Shown: one piece after another, positions 52,101 to 60,044 of the stretch
Position numbering within the stretch: the stretch's first letter is position 1
Layout of the letters: every line of letters starts with the position of its first letter
Notes under the pieces: generated by a model
Database searches by the model: none
What the model was told of the DNA's origin: nothing
Seen by the model: the letters and a program-made list of their open reading frames with translations, nothing else
Position numbers and translations under genes: made by a program
NCBI GenBank assembly: GCA_938074325.1
Contig: CALJFZ010000015.1
Location: forward strand, 1-64,000
Direction: 5' to 3'
Source: an uncultured Flavobacteriales bacterium
GTDB taxonomy: Bacteria > Bacteroidota > Bacteroidia > Flavobacteriales_D > Sanyastnellaceae
Length of the DNA: 64,000 nucleotides

Positions 52101-52336
52101 GCCACTTCCGCTGTGATGCGGTTGGCGTAAGCCTTTCCCCCTTGGTAGTAGTAGACTTCAGCCCGAGACGTGGGCAGATACTGCCATTCAAAGGTGCGGT
52201 GTTGGACGCGGTTTTTGCCGTATTCGACGTTTGAACCGTCATAGAATTGCCCCCAACTGACTGCGGTCACCAAGGCCATGCCGGCGCACCAAACTGCACG
52301 TGAAATGCACCGTATGAAATAGCTTTGTGACCGCAT
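49100..52336 (-). CDS. Large envelope protein: peptidase MA-like domain, PD40 propeller, BamA-like barrel
   Basis: 1078 residues from the ATG giving MRSQSYF; signal peptide to about residue 29. Residues about 50-290 resemble the gluzincin peptidase MA fold (ILVYNKQAEFRQSN, FPEWFTEGLHSYVAQPW) but no H-E-x2-H is present: the equivalent helix reads RKSLSNLLFNQ. A WD40-like PD40 propeller (about 320-600; YSEDGGTIYFASNRP) follows, and the last ~400 residues look like a surface-antigen (BamA/Omp85-like) barrel ending in RIFNLSLQLDF with a terminal Phe. This architecture occurs in Bacteroidota, often labelled TolB-like; function unknown. The longer open frame overlaps the divergent MBL gene and is rejected. 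Confidence 0.82.
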   Translation of the reverse strand: MRSQSYFIRCISRAVWCAGMALVTAVSWGQFYDGSNVEYGKNRVQHRTFEWQYLPTSRAEVYYYQGGKAYANRITAEVANWIEQVETLYDRSIEGTVQILVYNKQAEFRQSNIGSNAVDTQNIGGTAVLVGSKIFVYADGTWEHTAEDLRKSLSNLLFNQILYGGNWQEALRSSTTGITFPEWFTEGLHSYVAQPWSAEAGLHVWDAARCGDIVHAHRTTGSLARWVGHGVWKYIADVFGEGVIANALYMVRVSSNLEKGLQYATGMDLVLLLEEASRYHQDTAGEAEIFPPLASRRDLRMARKNSGDLALPLRRDVDFRSLTVHPDGDIYAWARDERGQLEIWVGNRSTGTSQRVGRHGHKIDRIQDRTLPAMAWHPNGNVLTYALEQGSRTLLYSIDLTTWESIEKEVFRIDKILSMAYAPDGLSMIWSGVKDGQSDLYRYQVLGNNHTALWSDPYDDLQPVYSEDGGTIYFASNRPNTQLDKEWILGQPLDPNHDIFALQWNEEVPELVHWVNTDLRDETHPQVQDDEHLTFLVELEDGSQERWTSWRDSAVAYIDTTIHYRWFTQQRLATRIAQPVSDFQWIPSRGTAAFTHQLQGHPFWVETAENRADWEDINPTGLAIQSSEVQLDWDWKPSPTEADFRNYVFGPWTAEEPEEPTSVEVAPDEATATDWTPFNLPKPRNYRLNYAIESVTGQLDNSFGSTFYQAYSGNIAVQPGLGGLSQISVTDLFENRRFTAGFRLAGSLENSRYLFAYEDLTGRWDKSWVIERQGVTQGVDNNQTFTRTHIHILRRQWKYAIDEVRSFRIQGTYRLDRITPLSTDAFNLTKPTQFAGQVGGQLAYVFDNTRQRMINIPEGTRYRIWAEYFINPNETAATFGTVGMDFRTYKPIWRNVIWANRLAMDWSIGEQRLLHMVGGVDNTLSLAANAQSPIDPNINYAYQTRLAPLRGFNANARNGSHMALFNSELRVPVWSTLSAQPVETELLQTLQCVGFFDIGSAWNGSHPYDDANTFNQVTVTQNPITVTIDNNREPIIWGTGFGFRAKVLGYWLRTDWSWGVDDGRWQDRIFNLSLQLDF

Positions 52337-52342
52337 TCCATT

Positions 52343-52350
52343 CGAAGTTA
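52343..52350 (-). promoter_or_regulatory. Putative -7 element before the propeller/barrel gene
   Basis: Minus-strand TAACTTCG ends 6 nt before the ATG at 52336. It fits the TAnnTTCG variant and predicts almost no leader. Confidence 0.5.
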
Positions 52351-52357
52351 CAGCGAG

Positions 52358-53032
52358 ATGATTGAACTCCACACGTTTACTTTTAACGCCTTCTCTGAGC
52401 AGACGTACCTCGTCGACCACGGAAACGGCGAAGCCACGGTGATTGACCCAGGAATGAGCCGTGCAGAAGAGCAAGTAGCGTTTGCAAATTTTTGCGTGGA
52501 GCGCGGCCTGACACCCGTGCAAGTGGTGTTGACCCATGCCCACTTGGACCACGTGTTGGGAGCGGGTTGGGTCTACGAGCAGTGGGAATTGTGCCCGCGA
52601 CTGCATCCGTTGGATGTCCCCACCTACGAGCAAGCACCCCGTGCGGCTCAGGTCTATGGCGTGCCGATGGACGCACTTCCACCGCTCGGTGAACCCCTCG
52701 AAGAGGGTGGAGTGGTCAAATGCGGCGAGGCTGAGTTGCACATTCGACTTACCCCGGGCCACGCGCCGGGTCACGTGGTTTTTGTCTACGCGACGGGCAA
52801 ATGGATTGTTGGGGGCGATGTGTTGTTTCAACGGAGCGTAGGCCGAACCGATTTACCCGGGAGTTATGCGCCGGATTTGGTTGCGAGCATTGAAAATCAG
52901 CTCTACACATTGCCCGATGATTATGAGGTATGGCCCGGCCACGGTCCTTCTACGACCATCGGTGGGGAGAAGGCATCGAACCCGTTTGTCAATGCCGCTG
53001 GTACGGGCATGATGCAGACAGGCGCCCTTTGA
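52358..53032 (+). CDS. MBL-fold metallohydrolase (glyoxalase II-like)
   Basis: 224-residue cytosolic metallo-beta-lactamase-fold hydrolase. Metal ligands are visible in T-H60-A-H62-L-D64-H65, the His of TPGHAPGH, the Asp of GGDVLF and the His of GHGP. Such proteins are often thioesterases of the hydroxyacylglutathione hydrolase branch, but C-terminal substrate residues are not diagnostic. The ATG lies 21 nt from the divergent propeller/barrel gene. Confidence 0.87.
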   Translation: MIELHTFTFNAFSEQTYLVDHGNGEATVIDPGMSRAEEQVAFANFCVERGLTPVQVVLTHAHLDHVLGAGWVYEQWELCPRLHPLDVPTYEQAPRAAQVYGVPMDALPPLGEPLEEGGVVKCGEAELHIRLTPGHAPGHVVFVYATGKWIVGGDVLFQRSVGRTDLPGSYAPDLVASIENQLYTLPDDYEVWPGHGPSTTIGGEKASNPFVNAAGTGMMQTGAL

Positions 53033-53034
53033 GG

Positions 53035-54114
53035 CTAGTTGATTTGCGGTGCGTCGAACTGGACGTTGCGCTTTTCCGCCTCCACATCCAAGTTGACCAA
53101 ATCAAATGAGAAGGCCGTCCCTTTGCCCAATTGGGATTGGACGCGGATCGTTTGGCCATGTGCCTCAATGATGTGCTTCACAATGGCCAACCCCAGCCCC
53201 GAACCTCCTGCATGCCGTGAACGGCTTTTGTCTACCCGGTAGAAACGTTCGTAGATGCGGCTCAGGTCTTCTTCCGAGATGCCAATGCCGTCGTCTTCAA
53301 CGGTCAAGCGAACAGTTTCCCCCAGGTTTTCTAAACGTAAGATGCTGCGCCCACCAGCCTTGCCGTAGTGAATGGAATTGACCAACAGGTTGGTCAATAC
53401 CTGACGAATTTGCATGGGGCCACACAGGACGTGCAGGCTTTCCATGTCTGATTCGGGCAGTTCCAACTGCACCTCAATGTCCATTTTTTGGGCTTTGGAC
53501 TCCACACCTTCCAGTGCCTCTTTGCAGGTCTCGATGATGTTGCAAGGGGCAAGGGTGAGGGCGAGGCTGTCGGATTCCAATTTGGTAATGGTGTCCAAGT
53601 CTTCAATCAACTCGGCCATCCGGCTGACATTGTTGTCGGCTTTTTGGAGGAATCGGCGCACCAACTCCTCGTCTTTGAGGTCGGACTCAATCAAGGTCAA
53701 AATGAATCCTTGGATGTTGAACAAGGGCGTCTTCAACTCGTGGGCGAGGTTGCCAATGAATTCTTTTCGAAAGGAATCTTTCGCCTTGAGCGATTTGATG
53801 TCCGCGATTTGGTTGTTGGCCCACGTCAGGATGTCGTCAAGCGACTGCTGTTCCAACCGTACTTCGCGGTCGTTGTTTGATTCGGAGATGGCATCGGATA
53901 AGTCCTTGACACGGCGTTGGAGAAATTTCTCCACCGACCACTCAATGATCAAGGTGCTTGCCGTTTCTGTGAGCAACGCTGCTAGAATGGCCAACGCCCA
54001 CAGGTGCATGGCGCCCAATGCACGCAGCAGCAAAAGGGTGGCGACTCCCGCCAAAGCGGCCAGCAACGGCGACGTTTTCTTCGCCAGTTCACGTGGGGTC
54101 GAATCCGGACTCAC
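53035..54114 (-). CDS. PhoR-like sensor histidine kinase
   Basis: 359-residue membrane kinase: two closely spaced hydrophobic segments (about 18-55) with little periplasmic loop, a HAMP-like linker, HisKA with H125 in NLAHELKTP, then HATPase with NLLVNSIHYG (N box), DDGIGIS (G1) and GSGLGLAI (G2). Lack of a sensory domain suggests it senses through the membrane or a partner, as PhoR does with Pst/PhoU. Its start overlaps the upstream regulator stop by four bases (ATGA). Confidence 0.93.
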   Translation of the reverse strand: MSPDSTPRELAKKTSPLLAALAGVATLLLLRALGAMHLWALAILAALLTETASTLIIEWSVEKFLQRRVKDLSDAISESNNDREVRLEQQSLDDILTWANNQIADIKSLKAKDSFRKEFIGNLAHELKTPLFNIQGFILTLIESDLKDEELVRRFLQKADNNVSRMAELIEDLDTITKLESDSLALTLAPCNIIETCKEALEGVESKAQKMDIEVQLELPESDMESLHVLCGPMQIRQVLTNLLVNSIHYGKAGGRSILRLENLGETVRLTVEDDGIGISEEDLSRIYERFYRVDKSRSRHAGGSGLGLAIVKHIIEAHGQTIRVQSQLGKGTAFSFDLVNLDVEAEKRNVQFDAPQIN

Positions 54115-54782
54115 GAACCAAATTTATAGCCCACGCCCTTGACGGTTGTGAACAGTTCGTCTCCCAGTTTGCTCCGTAATTTTCGGATGTGCACATCGAT
54201 GGTCCGGTCCCCAACGACTACGTCGTTGCCCCAGACGTGCGTGAGAATAGCTTCTCGCGTGAACACCTTTCCGGGCTCAGACCAAAGCAAGTTGAGCAGT
54301 TCAAACTCTTTTTTGGGCAGGGTCAATTCCTTCCCGTTTTGCAAAACGGTGAAGCGATCGTGGTCAATGGCCACCCCCGAACGTTCTTGGGGAAGGGGTG
54401 CTTGATTCGGGACTGAGCGGCGCAACAGGGCCTTCACTCGGCTAACCAACACCTTGGGTTTCACGGGCTTGGTGATGTAGTCATCGCCTCCCGCATCAAA
54501 GCCAGCAACCTGGCTGTAGTCTTCGCCACGGGCCGTGAGAAAGGCGACGGTGGTGTCTGCGAGTTTGGCATCTGAACGAATGATGTTGCACACCTCCATG
54601 CCATCCATTTCTGGCATCATCACGTCGAGGATGATGAGATCGGGGTGCACGCTGCGGGCCATGTCAATGCCCTCTTTTCCGTTGTTGGCAGTAAACACGT
54701 CGTACCCTTCTTGGCGGAGGTTGTATCCGATCAATTCCAGGATGTCCGGTTCGTCGTCAACGAGGAGGATTTTCTTCTTCAT
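54111..54782 (-). CDS. OmpR/PhoB family response regulator
   Basis: 223 residues. The receiver domain has acidic pocket D9-D10, phospho-acceptor D53 in IILDVMMPE, and K in TKPVKPK; the C-terminal winged helix (about 130-220) carries LTKEAILTHVWGND-like TREAILTHVWG and RTIDVHIRKLRSKLG. Partner of the adjacent kinase, probably PhoB-like, but no phosphate-uptake gene is nearby. Confidence 0.94.
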   Translation of the reverse strand: MKKKILLVDDEPDILELIGYNLRQEGYDVFTANNGKEGIDMARSVHPDLIILDVMMPEMDGMEVCNIIRSDAKLADTTVAFLTARGEDYSQVAGFDAGGDDYITKPVKPKVLVSRVKALLRRSVPNQAPLPQERSGVAIDHDRFTVLQNGKELTLPKKEFELLNLLWSEPGKVFTREAILTHVWGNDVVVGDRTIDVHIRKLRSKLGDELFTTVKGVGYKFGS

Positions 54783-54862
54783 GTCCGAGTGAAATTGAAC
54801 GAAAGATGTTGCGCATTTCGTTCCACACTGTTAGGCCAATGTAAAGGAATTGTGACTGAATA

Positions 54863-55939
54863 TCAGTCTTTCACCCGACTGAAGCGAAGGGCTTTCAGCA
54901 TCCAGCGCGGCAAAGGCTCGTCGGCTCCTCGCTTTTGAACATCCAAGAACAACCCCCACTTTTCGATGATGGGCACCTTGTACACTTCAATCATTTCCAA
55001 CCAGCACTCATCGGGATCGTCGATGTAGGTGCAGTGAACCTTCGTTTCCCCCATGCCGATGGCATCGGCTGTGTCGCAGCGGAATCCAAAGCCTTTTTTG
55101 TCGAGGGCGTCACCCAGTGCTGCCATGCCACGCACGTCAAAACCCAGGTGGGCGAATCCGATGTCGCACCAGATTCGGTCTTTGAAAATGAACGGCCCCT
55201 TGCGTTCCATGGCTTGGACAAGCTCGATGTATGTGCGGCCTGTCAATTTGCCGAACCCGCCTGCGCCGGGCGCGGATTGGGTCAACCTCACGCGGCGGTA
55301 CGGCTGTTCGCTGTGGGGCATGCCATCCCAATCGCTTTGGACGCCGGTTGAATCGTGGAGCACTTGATCAAATCCAAGGACGTCCGCGTACAGTTTCATT
55401 GCTGCATCGATGTCCGATACGCCAATCGTACAGCCGAGTACACCACCGGATGGGTGCCCGTTGTTTTCAAACCAATCATCGGCCTCCAATACTTGGAAAC
55501 GATTGCCATCTGGGTCTTTCAGGTAAAATGTAGGTGCTCCCCAAGGCGTTTCGGAAAGACGAGCATCGCAGCTGTCGCCCGCAATTTTCAGCGCGTGCGC
55601 ATGCATTTTTTGGATGTCGCGGGTCTTCATTTGGACCGTCGTGATGCCCAAGTCTCCCGGGGCAATTTCCCAATCCGCAGGCACCGGCTCAAACGAATCC
55701 GCACGCAGTACCTCGAAAGCACATCCGCCCTGAAGGTTCATCACCATGCTTGCTCGTTTGGTGATGGTTTCCCCGCGCGTATGGCTATCCATCAAAGGAG
55801 CGGCTTGCACTGAATCAAAAAACGGAATGTCCATGCCGAAGAGTTGGCGGAAAAACCGCAGGGATTTGTCCATGTCCGAGGTGGCAACACCGATGTGTTG
55901 CATCCCTTGAATCCGGTAATCAGCGTTGGGTGAATTCAT
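54863..55939 (-). CDS. Two-domain VOC family protein
   Basis: 358-residue protein with two tandem glyoxalase/bleomycin-resistance (VOC) units: residues about 10-150 start GMQHIGVATSD and about 165-320 start GGVLGCTIGVSD, with the second-unit metal-like motif IGFAHLGFDV. Resembles dioxygenases or isomerases of this superfamily (for example HPPD-type), but a ring-cleaving signature is not clear. Its ATG overlaps the acyltransferase TGA, so the two are probably co-translated. Confidence 0.8.
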   Translation of the reverse strand: MNSPNADYRIQGMQHIGVATSDMDKSLRFFRQLFGMDIPFFDSVQAAPLMDSHTRGETITKRASMVMNLQGGCAFEVLRADSFEPVPADWEIAPGDLGITTVQMKTRDIQKMHAHALKIAGDSCDARLSETPWGAPTFYLKDPDGNRFQVLEADDWFENNGHPSGGVLGCTIGVSDIDAAMKLYADVLGFDQVLHDSTGVQSDWDGMPHSEQPYRRVRLTQSAPGAGGFGKLTGRTYIELVQAMERKGPFIFKDRIWCDIGFAHLGFDVRGMAALGDALDKKGFGFRCDTADAIGMGETKVHCTYIDDPDECWLEMIEVYKVPIIEKWGLFLDVQKRGADEPLPRWMLKALRFSRVKD

Positions 55940-57261
55940 GCCTTGATGTGGGATTTTACGGTTGAAATGTAGGATTGCCATGCTGCGGCTTGAGCGAGGT
56001 CAGCGTACGCGCTTCGGGCTTCTTTGGCACCCTTCCAGTCGAGGTACCCTCCGTACCACCAGCCAGCGATACGGCTACCGATGAGGTTAAACAGGTAGGC
56101 ACCGATAACCGGCCATCCACCCCATTCGCCGGAGGCCAATCGCGCCAGAGGCCAAGCCAAGGCGAATAGGTAAATCGGAAACAGAAACATACCGGCCGAT
56201 ACCTTGAACGTGCTCGTGAAGCAAGGGTCTTTCACGCGTTTTGCTTCTTGCTGCTGAACGAATTTGGAGAAAGGGTAGGCGCATGCGCCACCGATGATTG
56301 CCAAGGGTGCCATGGGCCAAAACCACCACGGCGTGCGTCGCACATCTTCCGCACCGTGCCCGAGGTCCTCGGGTCGGGCCGCCTTCAGTGTACCTGCTTT
56401 CAAAAGCGCAGCATGCGATTCCTGAATGGCTTCGAGTCCAGTCTCAGGGATGGACTGCATGGTCCGGATTTCATCCCGCGTGGTAATCCAGTCTTCGGTC
56501 TCGGTGGTCCGGAGTGCCTGTACGTAGGGCAATAGCACATCGTAGTGGCTGTCCGGTTGAATGTTGACCAAAAGGTCATTCAATGCATCCTTGATTCGAT
56601 CAAGCAACAGCCCTGGGGGGATGCTACCTGTGCTTTCATCGATGAGGTCCGCAAAGGGAATGGGTGGCCCGATGCGGTAACTCATCCGCCGGCGGAAGTC
56701 GGTCATTTGCTCATAGTCGATGCCCACTGGGACCAACTTCAATGCCTTCATTTCGGGATTCAACTGGATGGCACTGTTGACCATATCAACCACTCCGCGG
56801 CGGAGTGGGCGCAGGGTTTTGCTCGCACGGTGATTCCCTTCAGGAAAGAGCCCGATGGATGCCCCGATGTTCAATCGCTCAGCACAGATTTCAAAAATCC
56901 GTTGGTTGCGCTCGCGTGCATCGGCGAGGCGGTCCCGCTGACGGAAGATGGGCATTTGGTTGAAAGCGAAAAGCAGCTTGCGCACGGTCTTTTGGTAGAA
57001 GACATCGGCGCGGGTCAGAAAATGAATCTGGTTGGGGCTGAGCATGGCGCTCTGCACGATCGCATCCATCAATCCGTTTTGGTGGTTGGCCACGTAGATT
57101 GCGGGCTCCATGGGGTCGGGGAGGTTTTCTTGCCCTTCGACGCGTTCGATGCGGTGAAAACGGGTCACCCCCGATCGGACCAAATGCACCGCTGTTCCGT
57201 ATCCAATGTGCCACCGCTGAATCGGTGGTTCGACAAAGGCTTTGTTTCGAGTTTTCGCCAC
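55936..57261 (-). CDS. PlsC-like glycerol acyltransferase family protein
   Basis: 441-residue membrane acyltransferase-like protein. The catalytic block reads NHQNGLMDA, an H-x5-D spacing instead of the usual H-x4-D, and is followed by the FPEGNHR box (PEG). H-x5-D occurs in a subgroup of 1-acylglycerol/DHAP-type acyltransferases in Bacteroidota. A C-terminal part (about 310-440) has three hydrophobic segments. It follows pheT by 13 nt and overlaps the VOC gene. Probable role: phospholipid or ornithine/aminolipid acylation. Confidence 0.85.
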   Translation of the reverse strand: MAKTRNKAFVEPPIQRWHIGYGTAVHLVRSGVTRFHRIERVEGQENLPDPMEPAIYVANHQNGLMDAIVQSAMLSPNQIHFLTRADVFYQKTVRKLLFAFNQMPIFRQRDRLADARERNQRIFEICAERLNIGASIGLFPEGNHRASKTLRPLRRGVVDMVNSAIQLNPEMKALKLVPVGIDYEQMTDFRRRMSYRIGPPIPFADLIDESTGSIPPGLLLDRIKDALNDLLVNIQPDSHYDVLLPYVQALRTTETEDWITTRDEIRTMQSIPETGLEAIQESHAALLKAGTLKAARPEDLGHGAEDVRRTPWWFWPMAPLAIIGGACAYPFSKFVQQQEAKRVKDPCFTSTFKVSAGMFLFPIYLFALAWPLARLASGEWGGWPVIGAYLFNLIGSRIAGWWYGGYLDWKGAKEARSAYADLAQAAAWQSYISTVKSHIKA

Positions 57262-57274
57262 GTGCTATGTGCTT

Positions 57275-59767
57275 TTAATCGCGGAGTTGCGCTCCGGTTG
57301 CTTCCACAATGCCATCCAAAATGCGCTTCACGCTTTGCTCAATGCGCTTGTCGTTCAAGGTTTTTTCCTCGTCCTGCAGGATGAGGGAAACGGCATAGGA
57401 GACGTGTCCGGGTTCCAGTTTGTCTCCTTCGTATACATCAAATAAACCTACGCGCTTAAGCAACTTCTTTTCTGCTTTCATCGCGGCATCTCGAATGGCG
57501 CCAAACGATGTTCCTTCTTTCAGGATCAACGAAAGGTCCCGACGCACCGATGGGAACTTGGCCAATTCTTGCGCTTTCACCTTCGTGCGGTTGGAGATTT
57601 TGACCAAGGGTTTTACCGCAAAATCTGCCCAATACACGGGCTGTTTGACGCCGTGTTGCTGGGCAAGGGAGGTTCGAACCTTTCCGATGCGGCCGATGAC
57701 TTGACCTTGGCATGTGAGTTCCAGGCCTTCCGATAACAAGGGCGTTTGAATGCTGGCTTCGCGCAACGATGAGGCATCAATGCCCATGGAGGCGAGCAGG
57801 TTGTACGCTTCGCCTTTCAGTTCATATGCGCCGGTGCGATTGTTCGAATTGTTCCAATTTTCAGGAGCCTCCGCACCCGTCATGAACAATGCCAACCGTT
57901 CGGTTTCTTCGTAGCGTTGGGCGGCGTTCTGGGATTGGGAATCCGCTTTTTCGCGGTGTTGGTACACCTTGCCCAATTCGAACAAACGCAGGTTTGGGCG
58001 TTGGTGGTTTGCGTTGCGAACAATGGCTTCTAACCCTTGAAACAGTAACGACTGACGCATCACTCCGAGGTCCGAACTCAAGGGGTTCATCAGGGCAATT
58101 TGGCGCGATAAGTCCCATCCATCGGCTCCATCTTCGCCCAGGTCAGCCGTGTACGCCGCCCGGGTCATGCTGTTGTTCATCATTTCCTGGAAGCCACGGC
58201 TAACGAGGAAATTGGACGTTTGCAAGCGGAACGCTTCTGCGGGCACACCGGCTTGGTGCGCAGCTGTTGAGATCAAGCGTTCGGGAAGCGGAATTTTGTC
58301 GAAACCGTAGATGCGCAATATCTCTTCGACGACGTCCGCCGGCCGGGTGACATCGTGCCGGTATGCCGGCACCTCCAACGTCCATACAGATGGGGTTTCC
58401 TCAGCAACGGCGATGTCGAGGTCATTGAGAATGGCGCGGACCGCAGTCGCTTCCATGGGAATCCCGATCAACCGTTCGAGGTAAGCCCACTCCAATTCAA
58501 TGGTTTGACCCGACGGGAGGTCGGCGGCAGTGGCTTCATGCAGTGCGGTTGCCTTGCCTCCAGCCCATTCGGCAATCAATGATGCGGCTCGGGCGAGTGC
58601 ATCCTCGATCAATGCAGGGTCCACACCGCGCTCAAATCGGAAGGAGGCATCGGTGGACAAACCGTGGCGCTTGGCCATCTTGCGGGTGACGACAGGATTG
58701 AAATATGCCGATTCCAAAAAGACGCGGGTGGTGGTTTCTGAAACACCACTGGTTTCACCGCCGAAAACGCCGGCAAGGCAAAGGGCCTGGTTGGCGTCTG
58801 CAATGACCTGGTCGTTGGGGTCGAGGGTTCTTTCTTCGCCGTCCAAGGTGGTCAACTTTTCCCCCTCGCGCGGTTGCCGGACGACGATTTTGTTGCCTTC
58901 AATTTGGTCCGCATCAAATGCGTGCAGCGGCTGTCCCAATTCATGCAACACGTAATTCGTTGCATCCACGACATTGTTTTGCGGATTGACGCCAATGGCA
59001 CGCAGGCGCTGCTGGATGACGTCTGGAGAGGGTCCGACCTGAACACCTTCAATCAACAATCCGAGGTAACGCGGGCATCCTTCACCGGTTTCGATCGACA
59101 GTTCAAACGGACCGGAATCGCTGGGGAGTGCAGCCTTCGTGGGCATTTCCACAACGCCGACTTTCTCGCGGATGCCTTCCACGGTTTCATGGAGCAAGCC
59201 AGCCCGCAAATCGCGGGCCACGCCGAAGTGACTCATGCCGTCCGTACGGTTGGGAGTCAGTCCAATTTCCAGGACGGAGTCGGATTCCAAATTGTACACC
59301 TCTGATGCGGGTGTGCCCGGCGTCCATTGGGCGTCCAATTCGATGATGCCGTCGTGGGACTTGCCTACTCCGATTTCATCTTCAGCGCAGATCATTCCCA
59401 TGCTGACTTCTCCGCGAATCTTGCCCTTTTTGATCTTGAAAGAATCGCCTTCTGTGGGGTGCAGGGTCGTTCCCACCGTTGCCACGATCACCCGCAAGCC
59501 TTGGCGGGCGTTTGCGGCTCCGCAGACGATGGGGAGGGGCTCAGCTTCGCCGATGTTCACCTCACAAACCTGCAAACGGTCGGCATTGGGATGCTGGGCG
59601 CAAGCCGTGATTTCGCCGACGACGAGCCCATTCAACCCTCCGGGAATGCTCTCGACGGTTTCAACACCTTCGACTTCCAACCCTGTGGCGGTGAGCACAG
59701 CCGCAGCGTCTTCAGCAGAGGTTGTGACCGGCAGCAGGTCTTTGAGCCATTGAAACGAGATTTTCAT
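57275..59767 (-). CDS. pheT: Phenylalanyl-tRNA synthetase beta subunit
   Basis: 830-residue beta chain. Domains: N-terminal tRNA-binding OB fold (about 40-150), B3/B4 editing domain, B5 with QHPNADRL-like features, and the C-terminal anticodon-binding ferredoxin-like domain ending in VKRILDGIVEATGAQLRD. The ATG giving MKISFQW is the usual start. pheS is not next to it but lies 1.8 kb away on the other strand. A TAACTTTG element lies 20 nt upstream, and an inverted repeat sits between it and the ATG. Confidence 0.97.
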   Translation of the reverse strand: MKISFQWLKDLLPVTTSAEDAAAVLTATGLEVEGVETVESIPGGLNGLVVGEITACAQHPNADRLQVCEVNIGEAEPLPIVCGAANARQGLRVIVATVGTTLHPTEGDSFKIKKGKIRGEVSMGMICAEDEIGVGKSHDGIIELDAQWTPGTPASEVYNLESDSVLEIGLTPNRTDGMSHFGVARDLRAGLLHETVEGIREKVGVVEMPTKAALPSDSGPFELSIETGEGCPRYLGLLIEGVQVGPSPDVIQQRLRAIGVNPQNNVVDATNYVLHELGQPLHAFDADQIEGNKIVVRQPREGEKLTTLDGEERTLDPNDQVIADANQALCLAGVFGGETSGVSETTTRVFLESAYFNPVVTRKMAKRHGLSTDASFRFERGVDPALIEDALARAASLIAEWAGGKATALHEATAADLPSGQTIELEWAYLERLIGIPMEATAVRAILNDLDIAVAEETPSVWTLEVPAYRHDVTRPADVVEEILRIYGFDKIPLPERLISTAAHQAGVPAEAFRLQTSNFLVSRGFQEMMNNSMTRAAYTADLGEDGADGWDLSRQIALMNPLSSDLGVMRQSLLFQGLEAIVRNANHQRPNLRLFELGKVYQHREKADSQSQNAAQRYEETERLALFMTGAEAPENWNNSNNRTGAYELKGEAYNLLASMGIDASSLREASIQTPLLSEGLELTCQGQVIGRIGKVRTSLAQQHGVKQPVYWADFAVKPLVKISNRTKVKAQELAKFPSVRRDLSLILKEGTSFGAIRDAAMKAEKKLLKRVGLFDVYEGDKLEPGHVSYAVSLILQDEEKTLNDKRIEQSVKRILDGIVEATGAQLRD

Positions 59768-59795
59768 CGGTACTGATTTGGTACCGACAAAGTTA
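59768..59795 (-). promoter_or_regulatory. Putative pheT promoter and 5' leader hairpin
   Basis: Minus-strand TAACTTTG (59788-59795) ends 20 nt before the pheT ATG. The leader contains the inverted repeat GTACC/GGTAC spanning 59768-59786 with a 7-nt loop, directly in front of the start codon, which could affect translation. Confidence 0.45.
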
Positions 59796-59881
59796 GCAGG
59801 AGCGGCCGTGCAGACCATGGCAATGCCCGTTCTTTTGGCAGAATGAAGCGGAAAATCTTTCGGCCAAAAAAGAAAGTTGAG

Positions 59882-59889
59882 TACCTTCG
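59882..59889 (+). promoter_or_regulatory. Putative -7 promoter element of tRNA-Pro
   Basis: TACCTTCG ends 28 nt before the tRNA. This octamer also occurs before rfbD and the SDR gene. Confidence 0.55.
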
Positions 59890-59917
59890 CCGTCCCAACT
59901 TTTAACAGGAAGGGAAT

Positions 59918-59990
59918 CGGGATGTAGCTCAGTTGGTAGAGTACGCGTCTGGGGGACGTGTGGTCGCTGGTTCAAGTCCAGTCATCCCGA
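59918..59990 (+). tRNA. tRNA-Pro (anticodon GGG)
   Basis: A 73-nt cloverleaf without encoded CCA. Acceptor stem CGGGATG pairs fully with CATCCCG; D arm GCTC/GAGT; anticodon stem CGCGT/ACGTG with loop CTGGGGG, giving GGG at positions 34-36; T arm loop TTCAAGT. Discriminator base A. A terminator follows. Confidence 0.96.
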
Positions 59991-59994
59991 CAAC

Positions 59995-60024
59995 AAAACC
60001 CGGGGCAATTGCCTCGGGTTTTTT
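59995..60024 (+). terminator. Rho-independent terminator after tRNA-Pro
   Basis: AAAACCCG and CGGGTTTT form an 8-bp stem, further stabilised by the inner palindrome GGCAATTGCC, followed by a T-run. It lies between the tRNA and the small protein gene. Confidence 0.8.
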
Positions 60025-60044
60025 GCACCAAAGTGGAGCGGATT

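Noticed and set aside
52337-52831. 165-codon upstream extension of the propeller/barrel gene
   Set aside because: It runs antisense through the MBL hydrolase; a signal peptide begins at the ATG at 52336 and a promoter-like element lies just before it.
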